From Paludibacteraceae bacterium (GTDB lineage: Bacteria; Bacteroidota; Bacteroidia; Bacteroidales; Paludibacteraceae), in the NCBI GenBank assembly GCA_017632345.1, contig JAGBRL010000092.1, forward strand, positions 1 through 48,300: a stretch of DNA of 48,300 nucleotides, in the 5' to 3' direction. The position numbers were made by a program, and so were the translations under genes. Below, piece by piece: positions 17,645-25,109 of the stretch. Position 1 is the first letter of the stretch; every line of letters starts with the position of its first letter. The notes under the pieces are model-generated. The model was not told the origin of the DNA and searched no databases. It saw only the letters and a program-made list of their open reading frames with translations.

Positions 17645-18286
17645 TTAGTTTATGTATTTTATGTTGTCTGTATTCCATTTGTCTTTTACCTCAGGGTTTT
17701 CTGCAGGGTATCCGATTGGAATTACGCACAATACGATTTGATAATCAGGAAGTTCCAGTATCTTTCCTATTTCAGCTGTCCTTTCTTTTATAGGGTAGAT
17801 GCCAGTCCATACAGCGCCTAAGCCAAGAGAGTGAGCTGCAAGAAGTATGTTTTCTGTGGCAGCAGAAGCGTCCTGCACCCAAAACTCGCGTCCTTCGCCT
17901 TCGATAGCTTTGGTTGTGTCTCCGCAAACAGCAATGGCAAGAGGAGCCTGAGCAGCCATTCTTGTGCCTCTGTTTGCTTCAGCAAGTTTGTTAAGCACTT
18001 CTCTGTTTTTTATAACAACGAACTTCCAAGGCTGTTTGTTCACAGCAGAAGGAGCTGCCATTCCGGCACGAAGAATTTTTTCTATTTTCTCGTCTTCTAC
18101 CGGCTGGTCTGTGTAACTGCGCACACTTTTGCGAGTCATTATGCAGTCAAGAGCAGACATTGACTTTTCGCATTGTTGAGCCTTTTCGCACTCAGTTTTG
18201 CCATTTTCGTTGCAGTTCCCGCAACTGTTTAGAAACAAGACAGCCAAAGCAAATGCGGCCATCGCAAATAAAGTTTTCTTTTTCAT
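17645..18286 (-). CDS. Nitroreductase-family lipoprotein
   Basis: Residues 1-22 form a lipoprotein signal with lipobox FLNSC (C22). A Cys-rich spacer follows (CGNCNENGKTECEKAQQCEK). The remaining ~165 residues are an FMN-dependent nitroreductase domain, with the phosphate-binding RKSVRSY, the PSAVNKQPWKFVVI motif and the C-terminal IPIGYP segment. The family reduces nitro groups, quinones or flavins with NAD(P)H. Membrane anchoring outside the cytoplasm is unusual for an enzyme using a soluble nucleotide cofactor, so the natural electron donor is uncertain. It starts 11 bases after the CHASE2 gene on the same strand, indicating co-transcription. Confidence 0.88.
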   Translation of the reverse strand: MKKKTLFAMAAFALAVLFLNSCGNCNENGKTECEKAQQCEKSMSALDCIMTRKSVRSYTDQPVEDEKIEKILRAGMAAPSAVNKQPWKFVVIKNREVLNKLAEANRGTRMAAQAPLAIAVCGDTTKAIEGEGREFWVQDASAATENILLAAHSLGLGAVWTGIYPIKERTAEIGKILELPDYQIVLCVIPIGYPAENPEVKDKWNTDNIKYIN

Positions 18287-18297
18287 ATTATATAAAT

Positions 18298-19446
18298 TTA
18301 TTTAAATTTTGGTGCTATACGTCCAAATGTGTTTTTGTAAATTTTTGTAATAGAGAAACAGAACCAAAGGTCTGCCGTAAATCCGACAAGCCCGGTGCCG
18401 AGCATCGCATATAGCAGATTTAAGTTTGTGTTCCATCTAAGAAATGCGATTCCGCCTATAATTGTTAGGAAGAACAGCAGAATTAATTGCCAGACGTTCA
18501 CGAGCAGTCCGCTTACTTTGTCATACTTCAGGAATGTGCGCGCACAGACTATGCTGAAAAGGAAAGTAAGCGCAATTCCGATAAGAAGCCCTTCGGTGTC
18601 GGACATCTGATTTATCAGCCTGTCTTTTGTCACTGTCGATATTGCATAGGCGTGAATTGTAGTGCCGGGAATACGTCTTGAGCCGTCTATCATAGCCGGC
18701 ACTCCATGAAAGTCTCTCAGGTCTTCAAAGTCGCCAATTAGAACAATTCTGTCTTCAATGTCGAACGTGTCAAATGGTTCGTAAATGTGAATTTTGTCGA
18801 AAGAGAGCGCTTTGTAGTTTATGAGTTCGGTTTTGTTGCCTCTCTTCACGAAGTCGTCGTACATGTCAGGGTAAGCCATTTTGACTATCTCTCCGGCAAA
18901 CGAAGGAAGTGTGAGGTTGCCAACCGTCACCGTAGAGCCGAAAGTTCTTACTGTTTCGTTCTCTACGTTTACGCAAGCTTCGGAGCATTTAGTGGTGTCG
19001 GCAAAGAACGAGCGTTCTAAGCTGAATCCGTTTTGGCTTTGTATCACGCGCATGGCTGTCACGAGCTTTGGGCTTCTTTGCACTACACGTATCAGACTGT
19101 CGTTTGATATGGAGTCTTGCACACCGCCTTGCCCGAATATGACGTCCATCCCTATTGCTTTAGGGTTAAGGTCGCTGATTCGTTGCAACGCCGCCGCAAT
19201 CTCTGTGCGAGAATAGCAGTTTGATATGTCGAATAGCAGAATGTCCGGATTGTAGTCTGATGTCTTCGAGTCTGCATTCTGCACGTAGAAATAGGTGTCG
19301 GTAAAACGGAACCCGTTCAGCGCCTGTCCGATTGGGTCCAGAAACATGGTGCTGAAACTTAGAGCCTTGACAAATACGCAGATGAGTATTGTCAATATCA
19401 GAATCCAGATGCTGTGAAATGTGTATAATTTTAGTTTGTTTTTCAT
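18298..19446 (-). CDS. CHASE2-domain membrane protein without an output domain
   Basis: This 382-residue protein has one N-terminal membrane helix (~12-32), a CHASE2-type extracytoplasmic domain (~40-285, with DILLFDISNCYSRTEI, PKAIGMDVIFGQGG and EDRIVLIGDF), and three closely packed C-terminal helices (~290-375). CHASE2 normally senses unknown extracellular signals in adenylate cyclases, kinases or diguanylate cyclases. Here no cytoplasmic effector follows, only a short basic tail, so it is a sensor-like or scaffold protein of unknown role. Its start lies one base after the CotH-like gene's stop codon, so the two are probably translationally coupled and may work together. Confidence 0.87.
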   Translation of the reverse strand: MKNKLKLYTFHSIWILILTILICVFVKALSFSTMFLDPIGQALNGFRFTDTYFYVQNADSKTSDYNPDILLFDISNCYSRTEIAAALQRISDLNPKAIGMDVIFGQGGVQDSISNDSLIRVVQRSPKLVTAMRVIQSQNGFSLERSFFADTTKCSEACVNVENETVRTFGSTVTVGNLTLPSFAGEIVKMAYPDMYDDFVKRGNKTELINYKALSFDKIHIYEPFDTFDIEDRIVLIGDFEDLRDFHGVPAMIDGSRRIPGTTIHAYAISTVTKDRLINQMSDTEGLLIGIALTFLFSIVCARTFLKYDKVSGLLVNVWQLILLFFLTIIGGIAFLRWNTNLNLLYAMLGTGLVGFTADLWFCFSITKIYKNTFGRIAPKFK

Positions 19447-19447
19447 G

Positions 19448-21391
19448 CTATTTGTTGTTTATTAATACTTTATGTATAAAAACTGCGTCTTGCTCGCAAA
19501 TTTTGATGATGTAAACGCCGCGTTGCAGATTTGTGATGTAAGAGGTGTATCCAATGTGTGATCCGGAATAGACCGGTATCCCTTGCACATTGTATATGTA
19601 AACGTTGCTGTTGTGTTTGTATCCTTTCAGGATTATGTTTCCGTTGTCAACAATTATATTTTTGACAAATGTAGGCTCTTCTGTAGAAGAACTGTCTGCT
19701 ATTAGTCCTATTTTATCGTCTAACCATGAAATTCGTGGGGTAAGGTATGAGCGGACAACGTCAACCTCTGCGTCGTAAGAGCCGAGAGCTTGGAAGTTTT
19801 GATGAACTTTTTTGTTTAGGATATCCCATCTCATGAAATTCAGTCTTTGTGATTCTTCTAATAAAATCTCCATTTCATCGACAAATTTAACTAAAGAGTC
19901 TTCGCTTATGGCACCCGAATTGCGGTATTTGCTCCAGATGTGCGTAAGTGTGTCTGCAAATTCGGGGTCTGACATCACTTTATTGACAAATAGATTCATC
20001 TTTCCGGCGACAGAGCCTTTGGCTGCATAGACGTAGTTTGTCGGGTTGTCTAAGAATGCATGTGTCCTGTTGTCGTTTTTGAAAGATAAGTCGTGGTCCC
20101 AAACGGGGCCGGTGTAAAATTTATCGTCGTCTCTGTGCTTGTACATATAGACACTCCAGTAAGTATCTGTATTGCCTGTCAGCTCCCCAATTATGAAATG
20201 TTTGGCAAACGATTCTATGTCGAGATATTTTTTATATCCAGATGCGGAGTCAGTATAGTTTTCGGAGAAGAGAGCTTCTTCCATTGTGTTGAAGTGATTT
20301 TTTATGTAATCGAGCTGCTCTTGTGTTATTTCATCATCTTTCGGATATTTAACAACGACAGGGTTGCCTTTTTTCGAGTTGAACCACACGGTTTCTGCGC
20401 TATAGTTTGCATCTATCTCTATCAGATACCCGCCAGTGATGTTGTCGATAATGGAGTCGTCCTCAAATTCTTCAACCTCCACTCTGTTTTTCTTTACTTC
20501 CAAATGGTCGCACAGTTGGTAATTGCCTTTGTACTCTCCGTTCAAGAACAGATCTACCGGTTGCCCGGCAGGCGTGTATTCCATTTCAAATTTTTTACTT
20601 ATGTCGAAGGCCAAGAGGTTACGCATCAGAGATTTATCTCCATAATTGCTTAGTAAAGTCCAATTTTTTGCTTTGCAAGGAGAGCCTAACAGTTTCTTTT
20701 TGTTGTTCAGTTTTATTCTGTAAGGCTTTTTCGGGAATCCCCAACTTGCGTTTCCGCGGCCTTTTATCTGCAGTGAGTCGGAATGCAGTTTTGTGCCGTT
20801 CTCTGAGATGAAAGAGGCAATGCCTTTAAGATATTCGGCTTTTGTGACCACATCTTTGCTGTTTTCTGTATGGATAACAACAGTGGGTAAATTTGTGGCT
20901 TGGTAGAGAACGGAGTCGTTTCCTGCAGACTCATATCCGTAAAATTTGATTTCCGCGACACGGCAGTAGCCGTTATAAGGCGAAACGTAACGTAGGTATC
21001 TGAACCCTCTTGTGCAGTTTATCGCATGATGGTTCATTTCGCCAGTTGCACACGTCTCTTTAATCATTAAGATTGGAATTGCATCGGTGAAATCGGCAGA
21101 ATTAGCGCCCTCGAACACTCCTAAGTTCATCTTTTCGGCATTCTCGTTTTGCGGTGCAAATTCTATGTCTGTTATGACATGAGCGGAGCCTAAGTCAAGA
21201 CCGACCCAACGTCCGCCGGCGGAAGACGCTTCCAAATGCGTGTTGATGTTGTCGTCAAAAACATTCTCCGGCACACTAGTTTTGTCACTTATGTTGTGAA
21301 GTATTGTTCCGTTAAGCAGACTGATGTCTTGCGCGAATAAATTTATGCTCGCGATAAAAGATGTAATGATAAAAGAAGCAATATGTTTCAT
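19448..21391 (-). CDS. Secreted CotH-kinase-like protein with discoidin-like N-terminus and T9SS sorting domain
   Basis: The signal peptide is ~1-20 (ending NLFAQ). Residues ~25-150 look like an F5/8-type C (discoidin) carbohydrate-binding module, with DDNINTHLEAS and WVGLDLGSAHVITDIEF. The CotH-like domain (~190-510) contains KGRGNASWGFPKKPYRIKL, RNLLAFDISKKF, PVDLFLNGEYKGNYQL and the probable metal-binding GPVWDHDLSFKND. The last ~75 residues form a T9SS sorting domain (NVYIYNVQGIPVYSG onward). CotH proteins are atypical kinases known to phosphorylate spore-coat protein in Bacillus. In Bacteroidota they are commonly exported and of unknown substrate. It lies six bases after the AddB-like gene and one base before the CHASE2 gene. 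Confidence 0.9.
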   Translation of the reverse strand: MKHIASFIITSFIASINLFAQDISLLNGTILHNISDKTSVPENVFDDNINTHLEASSAGGRWVGLDLGSAHVITDIEFAPQNENAEKMNLGVFEGANSADFTDAIPILMIKETCATGEMNHHAINCTRGFRYLRYVSPYNGYCRVAEIKFYGYESAGNDSVLYQATNLPTVVIHTENSKDVVTKAEYLKGIASFISENGTKLHSDSLQIKGRGNASWGFPKKPYRIKLNNKKKLLGSPCKAKNWTLLSNYGDKSLMRNLLAFDISKKFEMEYTPAGQPVDLFLNGEYKGNYQLCDHLEVKKNRVEVEEFEDDSIIDNITGGYLIEIDANYSAETVWFNSKKGNPVVVKYPKDDEITQEQLDYIKNHFNTMEEALFSENYTDSASGYKKYLDIESFAKHFIIGELTGNTDTYWSVYMYKHRDDDKFYTGPVWDHDLSFKNDNRTHAFLDNPTNYVYAAKGSVAGKMNLFVNKVMSDPEFADTLTHIWSKYRNSGAISEDSLVKFVDEMEILLEESQRLNFMRWDILNKKVHQNFQALGSYDAEVDVVRSYLTPRISWLDDKIGLIADSSSTEEPTFVKNIIVDNGNIILKGYKHNSNVYIYNVQGIPVYSGSHIGYTSYITNLQRGVYIIKICEQDAVFIHKVLINNK

Positions 21392-21397
21392 GGATAC

Positions 21398-24373
21398 CTA
21401 TTTTTTGCAAATGTTCTTAAAATCGCAGTAACTACATTTTTTTTCAATCTCAGTTTGATTGAAATGTGCGTTTTCATCGAGTATTTCGGAAATTAACTCT
21501 TTCAGTTTTGAGTCAAAGTCTTTCTGAAATTTATCGATGGATTCGATATATTCTGTTTCTTTGTCTTTGGTTTTGATGTCAGAATTAAAATTTTGGGTTG
21601 GGATGAATTTATGAATGTAGAGCAGCGCTGGCTTGACTTTATAGTCGCAACTCTTTTTTGCTACTATGGAAGAGTAGAAAAAAGCCTGAAAGATGTAGTT
21701 CCCGCGAGCCTCTTTTTGCTTGTCAAAAAGCCCTTCGACATCTTCAAAACAAGCTGGCGAGCCTCCTGTCTTGTAATCTACAATTCTTAGAACTCCCTCT
21801 TTGAGGTCTATTCGGTCTATTTTTCCGCCTATATTGTATTCTAAATTGTCAATGCAGATTTTGTCAGACACAGATTGTTCCAATGCGCATATAGTGAAAG
21901 GTGCATGGTTGTAGTCTATGTTTATCAAATTAGAAAGGAAGTCAATCACGACCTTGCGTTTGATGAGTTGCTCGCCGTTATATTTTGGCTTAGGAGCAGA
22001 CGCAAGTTTATCTTCGTCTATTTTGAAGTACTCTTTTTTGAATGCACAGTCCACACAGTCTTCAATATCCGGATGCTTTTTGTTAATGTATGGTTCAAGG
22101 TCAGATTTGTTTATGACTTTGCCAATCTTGTTCAACTTGTTTTTGTAAAAATATTCGGCAGCATAGTGAAAGAGCGTGCCGAACATTGGAGCGTCAACCT
22201 CTTCTTTCAGTTCTTCTTTTATATTCAAGCCTAAGATGTGCCTAAAGTAGAATTTCAGAGGGCAGTCTAAATAGCAGTTCAGCGCGCTTGGAGAGAAATA
22301 AGAGCTGGTGGCTGCATATTTCTTTTTCATGAAATTTAGTATGTCTTCTGTTTTCTGTATGTCTATGTGTTGAGGCTCAGACATTTGCACGCCTGGGCTA
22401 ATCTCTTTGTGCTTGATGTTGAATTTAGTTTCAGCAAGCAACTGCAGCATGAAACGGCTCATTTGCCCTTTGCTTGTTCCGTCTGTTGACGTGTTGTAAA
22501 GCATTGTGATGTTTTTTGCTCTTTGCAGAAAACGGTAAAAATAGTATGCGTAGAGCGAGTTTTTGTGCTCTATCGTGGAGAGTCCGTAGCCTCGCCTTAG
22601 ATTTCGAGGGATGAAAGAGCTCTCTTTGCCAGATGATGGCAGAACGCCTTCGTTGACAGAGAGGAGTATGACGTTGTCAAAATCAAGATTGCGAGTTTCT
22701 AAGAATCCCATGATCTGCAGCCCTTTAACTGGCTCTCCGCTGAACGGAACTGTCAGTGATGCAAGTATCTGACGCAGAAGCTTGGCAAGAAGAGGGGTGG
22801 AAATGTCTATATTGTCATTTTCTATCAAAGAGAGCATTCTGTTGACTTTTGTGTAAGTGCGGAACAATGCTTCTTTGTAAAGGTCTCCGTATATGGCGTT
22901 GATATCTTCCGCCTCTATATTTTGAAACTGCGTTTCTAAATTTGCCTCTTTGCTTGTCTTGTAATTGGACATCACCAATTCTAAAATTTCGGTTAGCCAT
23001 CTGCAAAGTTTTGCAGACGCCTCTTGCGAATCGCCTGATATCTGTCTGAAAATCTTTTTAATGCATCCGTTGTCGTCATTTCCTGCGATAGAAAGAAGTT
23101 CCTCTTCTGTCAGATTAAACAGATGGTTTTCCTCTATTGTTTTTGCTATAATGTCAACGTTTGGCGCTATTGTGCGTATGTACGGATGTTTTATCACCGG
23201 CAGAATATGTCCGTAGTAGAACGAATGCCTGCCTTCTATATTCGGCAGCTGCATGGCTAACAGCACCTGCACAAGGCTGAACGCCGGTGTCTGAAGTAGC
23301 GGGAAGCCCATCGTCACGTTTACGTGTTCAATTTCGTTCGGAATTGAGTGAAGGGCAGGGAGCAGCAGACCTTCGTTGCACAGCACAACGGCAATCTGAC
23401 TGTCTGGTTCGCCATTTCCCTTTCTCTCTCTTAAATATTTTGTGAGATATTTGGCCTGAGAATTTTCTGAAGAGGCACTTATAAATGTCACATCACGCGC
23501 CTCGCCTACATTGAATTGGCGAAAGACGCTTTTGTCGTCAAGGGCGTTAGGGAATTTTTCAAGATTTTCTTTCATGAATGTTCCTGCTTCATGAAACTGC
23601 TTGTGCTTTTCTTTTGAGACGTAAAATTCGTCGTAGTCCCAGTAGAAAAGAGCCTGGCCGCGTTTTTCGAGGATTGAAAACAGCTGTTTTTCGCACTCGT
23701 TTAGAACGTTAAAGCCGATGAAAACGTACTTTTTTGAGTTTAATTCTATATCTTCTGACTTTAGACGTTCGACGGCTTTGCGGAATAACATGCCTTCGTA
23801 AGCGATGTTCTGCTCTTCAAGATTCTGTTTTAAATCATTGTAGATAGAGTATAGCGAGTCCCATAACGCAATAAAACGCTCTTTGAGTTCGGTTAAGTTC
23901 TCGATAGAAAAATTTTGGAAGAATTGCTGTATGGCCATCTGCTTGTCATCGTCAAGATGGCTCAGGTCGTCGTAATATTCAGCTTGTTCCTTTATATTCA
24001 AAAAGAGTTTTTTCGCATCTGCCAAGTTTTTGTCAACGTCGTCAAAGTCGCTTAGCAGAATTTCTCCCCAGAAATAAAATTTGTCGAAACATTCATTCCC
24101 GCCGAAGTTTCTTTTATAGGAGTTGAACAGCTCGCTCACAAGTTTTATTTTATCAGCAACGTCAAGTCCCGGACAACATTTGCGGAACAAGTCCAGAATT
24201 GTTGTGTATTGGGGTGTCCAGACGGGTTTGCCCGCCAATGAGGCCAAGTGATTGTTGAAAAACAGCTGAGCGCGGTTGTTTGGGAAAACGACCGTAATGT
24301 CAGACATGTCTTCGCCGAATCTGCGGAGCAAATCTTCTGCTACATGTTTAAGAAAAGGTGTGTACGTTGCCAT
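21398..24373 (-). CDS. AddB-like PD-(D/E)XK nuclease with C-terminal iron-sulfur motif
   Basis: I place the start at 24373 (MATYTPFLKHVAEDLL), 46 codons inside the open frame, because the upstream part is not protein-like and runs towards the tRNA terminator. The 991-residue product resembles AddB/RexB. The N-terminal helicase-like region lacks a Walker A motif (VVFPNNRAQLFFNNHL sits there). A superfamily-1-like core follows, and then a RecB-family nuclease with GTLFHYAAEYFY, GGKIDRIDL and DYKTGG (D866, K868). Cysteines in NCYLDCPLKF plus C-x2-C-x5-C at the C-terminus (CSYCDFKNIC) fit the AddB 4Fe-4S staple. AddAB resects double-strand breaks, but no AddA gene is visible. It heads the run addB-like, cotH-like, CHASE2, nitroreductase, ung. 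Confidence 0.87.
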   Translation of the reverse strand: MATYTPFLKHVAEDLLRRFGEDMSDITVVFPNNRAQLFFNNHLASLAGKPVWTPQYTTILDLFRKCCPGLDVADKIKLVSELFNSYKRNFGGNECFDKFYFWGEILLSDFDDVDKNLADAKKLFLNIKEQAEYYDDLSHLDDDKQMAIQQFFQNFSIENLTELKERFIALWDSLYSIYNDLKQNLEEQNIAYEGMLFRKAVERLKSEDIELNSKKYVFIGFNVLNECEKQLFSILEKRGQALFYWDYDEFYVSKEKHKQFHEAGTFMKENLEKFPNALDDKSVFRQFNVGEARDVTFISASSENSQAKYLTKYLRERKGNGEPDSQIAVVLCNEGLLLPALHSIPNEIEHVNVTMGFPLLQTPAFSLVQVLLAMQLPNIEGRHSFYYGHILPVIKHPYIRTIAPNVDIIAKTIEENHLFNLTEEELLSIAGNDDNGCIKKIFRQISGDSQEASAKLCRWLTEILELVMSNYKTSKEANLETQFQNIEAEDINAIYGDLYKEALFRTYTKVNRMLSLIENDNIDISTPLLAKLLRQILASLTVPFSGEPVKGLQIMGFLETRNLDFDNVILLSVNEGVLPSSGKESSFIPRNLRRGYGLSTIEHKNSLYAYYFYRFLQRAKNITMLYNTSTDGTSKGQMSRFMLQLLAETKFNIKHKEISPGVQMSEPQHIDIQKTEDILNFMKKKYAATSSYFSPSALNCYLDCPLKFYFRHILGLNIKEELKEEVDAPMFGTLFHYAAEYFYKNKLNKIGKVINKSDLEPYINKKHPDIEDCVDCAFKKEYFKIDEDKLASAPKPKYNGEQLIKRKVVIDFLSNLINIDYNHAPFTICALEQSVSDKICIDNLEYNIGGKIDRIDLKEGVLRIVDYKTGGSPACFEDVEGLFDKQKEARGNYIFQAFFYSSIVAKKSCDYKVKPALLYIHKFIPTQNFNSDIKTKDKETEYIESIDKFQKDFDSKLKELISEILDENAHFNQTEIEKKCSYCDFKNICKK

Positions 24374-24476
24374 AAAATAAACGTCCAAGTTAAAATGACG
24401 GTGTAAATCTAATAAAAAATAGATAAATCTGAAAGTGTTTTTTTTATTTTGAAATACGAGGGACGTTGAATAAAAC

Positions 24477-24503
24477 AAAAAGGAGGGTTTTGCCCTCCTT
24501 TTT
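24477..24503 (-). terminator. Terminator downstream of tRNA-Arg
   Basis: An 11-bp stem with A/T ends (24477-24487 with 24493-24503) closes a TTTTG loop. On the minus strand it follows the tRNA 3' end by one base and ends in a T-run, so it works as an intrinsic terminator; its symmetry allows the reverse direction too. Confidence 0.85.
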
Positions 24504-24504
24504 G

Positions 24505-24576
24505 TAGTCACGCTGGGAATCGAACCCAGATCTAAGGTTTAGGAAACCCGTATTCTATCCATTGAACTACGCGACC
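24505..24576 (-). tRNA. tRNA-Arg (anticodon CCU)
   Basis: On the minus strand the cloverleaf closes with GGTCGCG/CGTGACT (two G-U pairs), a D-arm around AGTTCAATGGATAGAAT, an anticodon loop TTCCTAA giving anticodon CCU, and a T-arm CTGGGTTCGATTCCCAG. The discriminator is A and CCA is not encoded. The top anticodon-stem pair is a C-U mismatch and the next a G-U pair, so this stem is weak. It reads the rare AGG codon. A Bacteroidota -7 element lies 25 bases upstream and a terminator follows directly. Confidence 0.93.
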
Positions 24577-24600
24577 AACCCGTTTTCTTATTTCCGGGTG

Positions 24601-24608
24601 CAAAGATA
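24601..24608 (-). promoter_or_regulatory. -7 promoter element of tRNA-Arg
   Basis: TATCTTTG on the minus strand is an exact match to TAnnTTTG and lies 24 bases before the mature tRNA 5' end. Confidence 0.7.
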
Positions 24609-24713
24609 GTTATTTTTTTTTATGAGCAAACTTTAGAGCCGTTTTTAATTGCAATTAAATAATGATATGGGCGTAATTTAGGATAATAAGTCAAAATTTT
24701 TGCCGTGAGCAAT

Positions 24714-24747
24714 AAAAAAACGCTCCGTGACGACGGAGCGTTTTTGT
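24714..24747 (-). terminator. Terminator of the GH43/NVEALA-like transcript
   Basis: On the minus strand CGCTCCG pairs with CGGAGCG (24734-24740 with 24721-24727) around a TCGTCA loop, extended by A/T pairs and ending in seven T residues. It lies between the NVEALA-like remnant and the tRNA promoter. Confidence 0.92.
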
Positions 24748-24795
24748 CTATTATCTATTATTTATCAACGTTTTTTACCTCCCTTGCTTGCTATC

Positions 24796-25054
24796 CTACC
24801 TTTGGACTTGTCGTCTGAATGCAGATAACAAGTCAACAGAGGATTTAGAGTCGCAAAAGCCACGGGTCGTAAAGCCGCAGCCTACGTAAGGGTCTAAATC
24901 ATTTATTGTAAACTAAACAGCCGCTTGCTGTCTTTTCTGTTAAAACTTCAACGTTCGCGCTTTTTGTTTCTGATGTGTCGAAATCTTGAGCCGAAGCGTT
25001 GTAACAAGTGACAATGCCAATTAAAAGCACTATCGTGAAAATAATTTTACGCAT
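24796..25054 (-). pseudogene. Frameshifted NVEALA-family small secreted protein gene
   Basis: From the ATG at 25054 the frame encodes 51 residues: a signal peptide (MRKIIFTIVLLIGIVTCYNA) and then SANVEVLTEKTASGCLVYNK, ending in TGA at 24899. The segment ANVEVLTE..GC recalls the NVEALA motif that follows the signal peptide in small Bacteroidales proteins. In a shifted frame immediately after the stop, 24900-24796 encodes DLDPYVGCGFTTRGFCDSKS and further residues before a TAG. This part is Cys-rich and protein-like, as expected for the missing C-terminus. The simplest reading is a one-base insertion near 24900. A truncated functional 51-residue peptide or a sequencing error are the alternatives. 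It lies 55 bases after the GH43 gene and before a strong terminator. NVEALA function is unknown. Confidence 0.6.
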
Positions 25055-25109
25055 AAGTAATGTAGTTCGTTCACTTGTAAACTTATAAAAAATATTTTGA
25101 AAATAAAAC

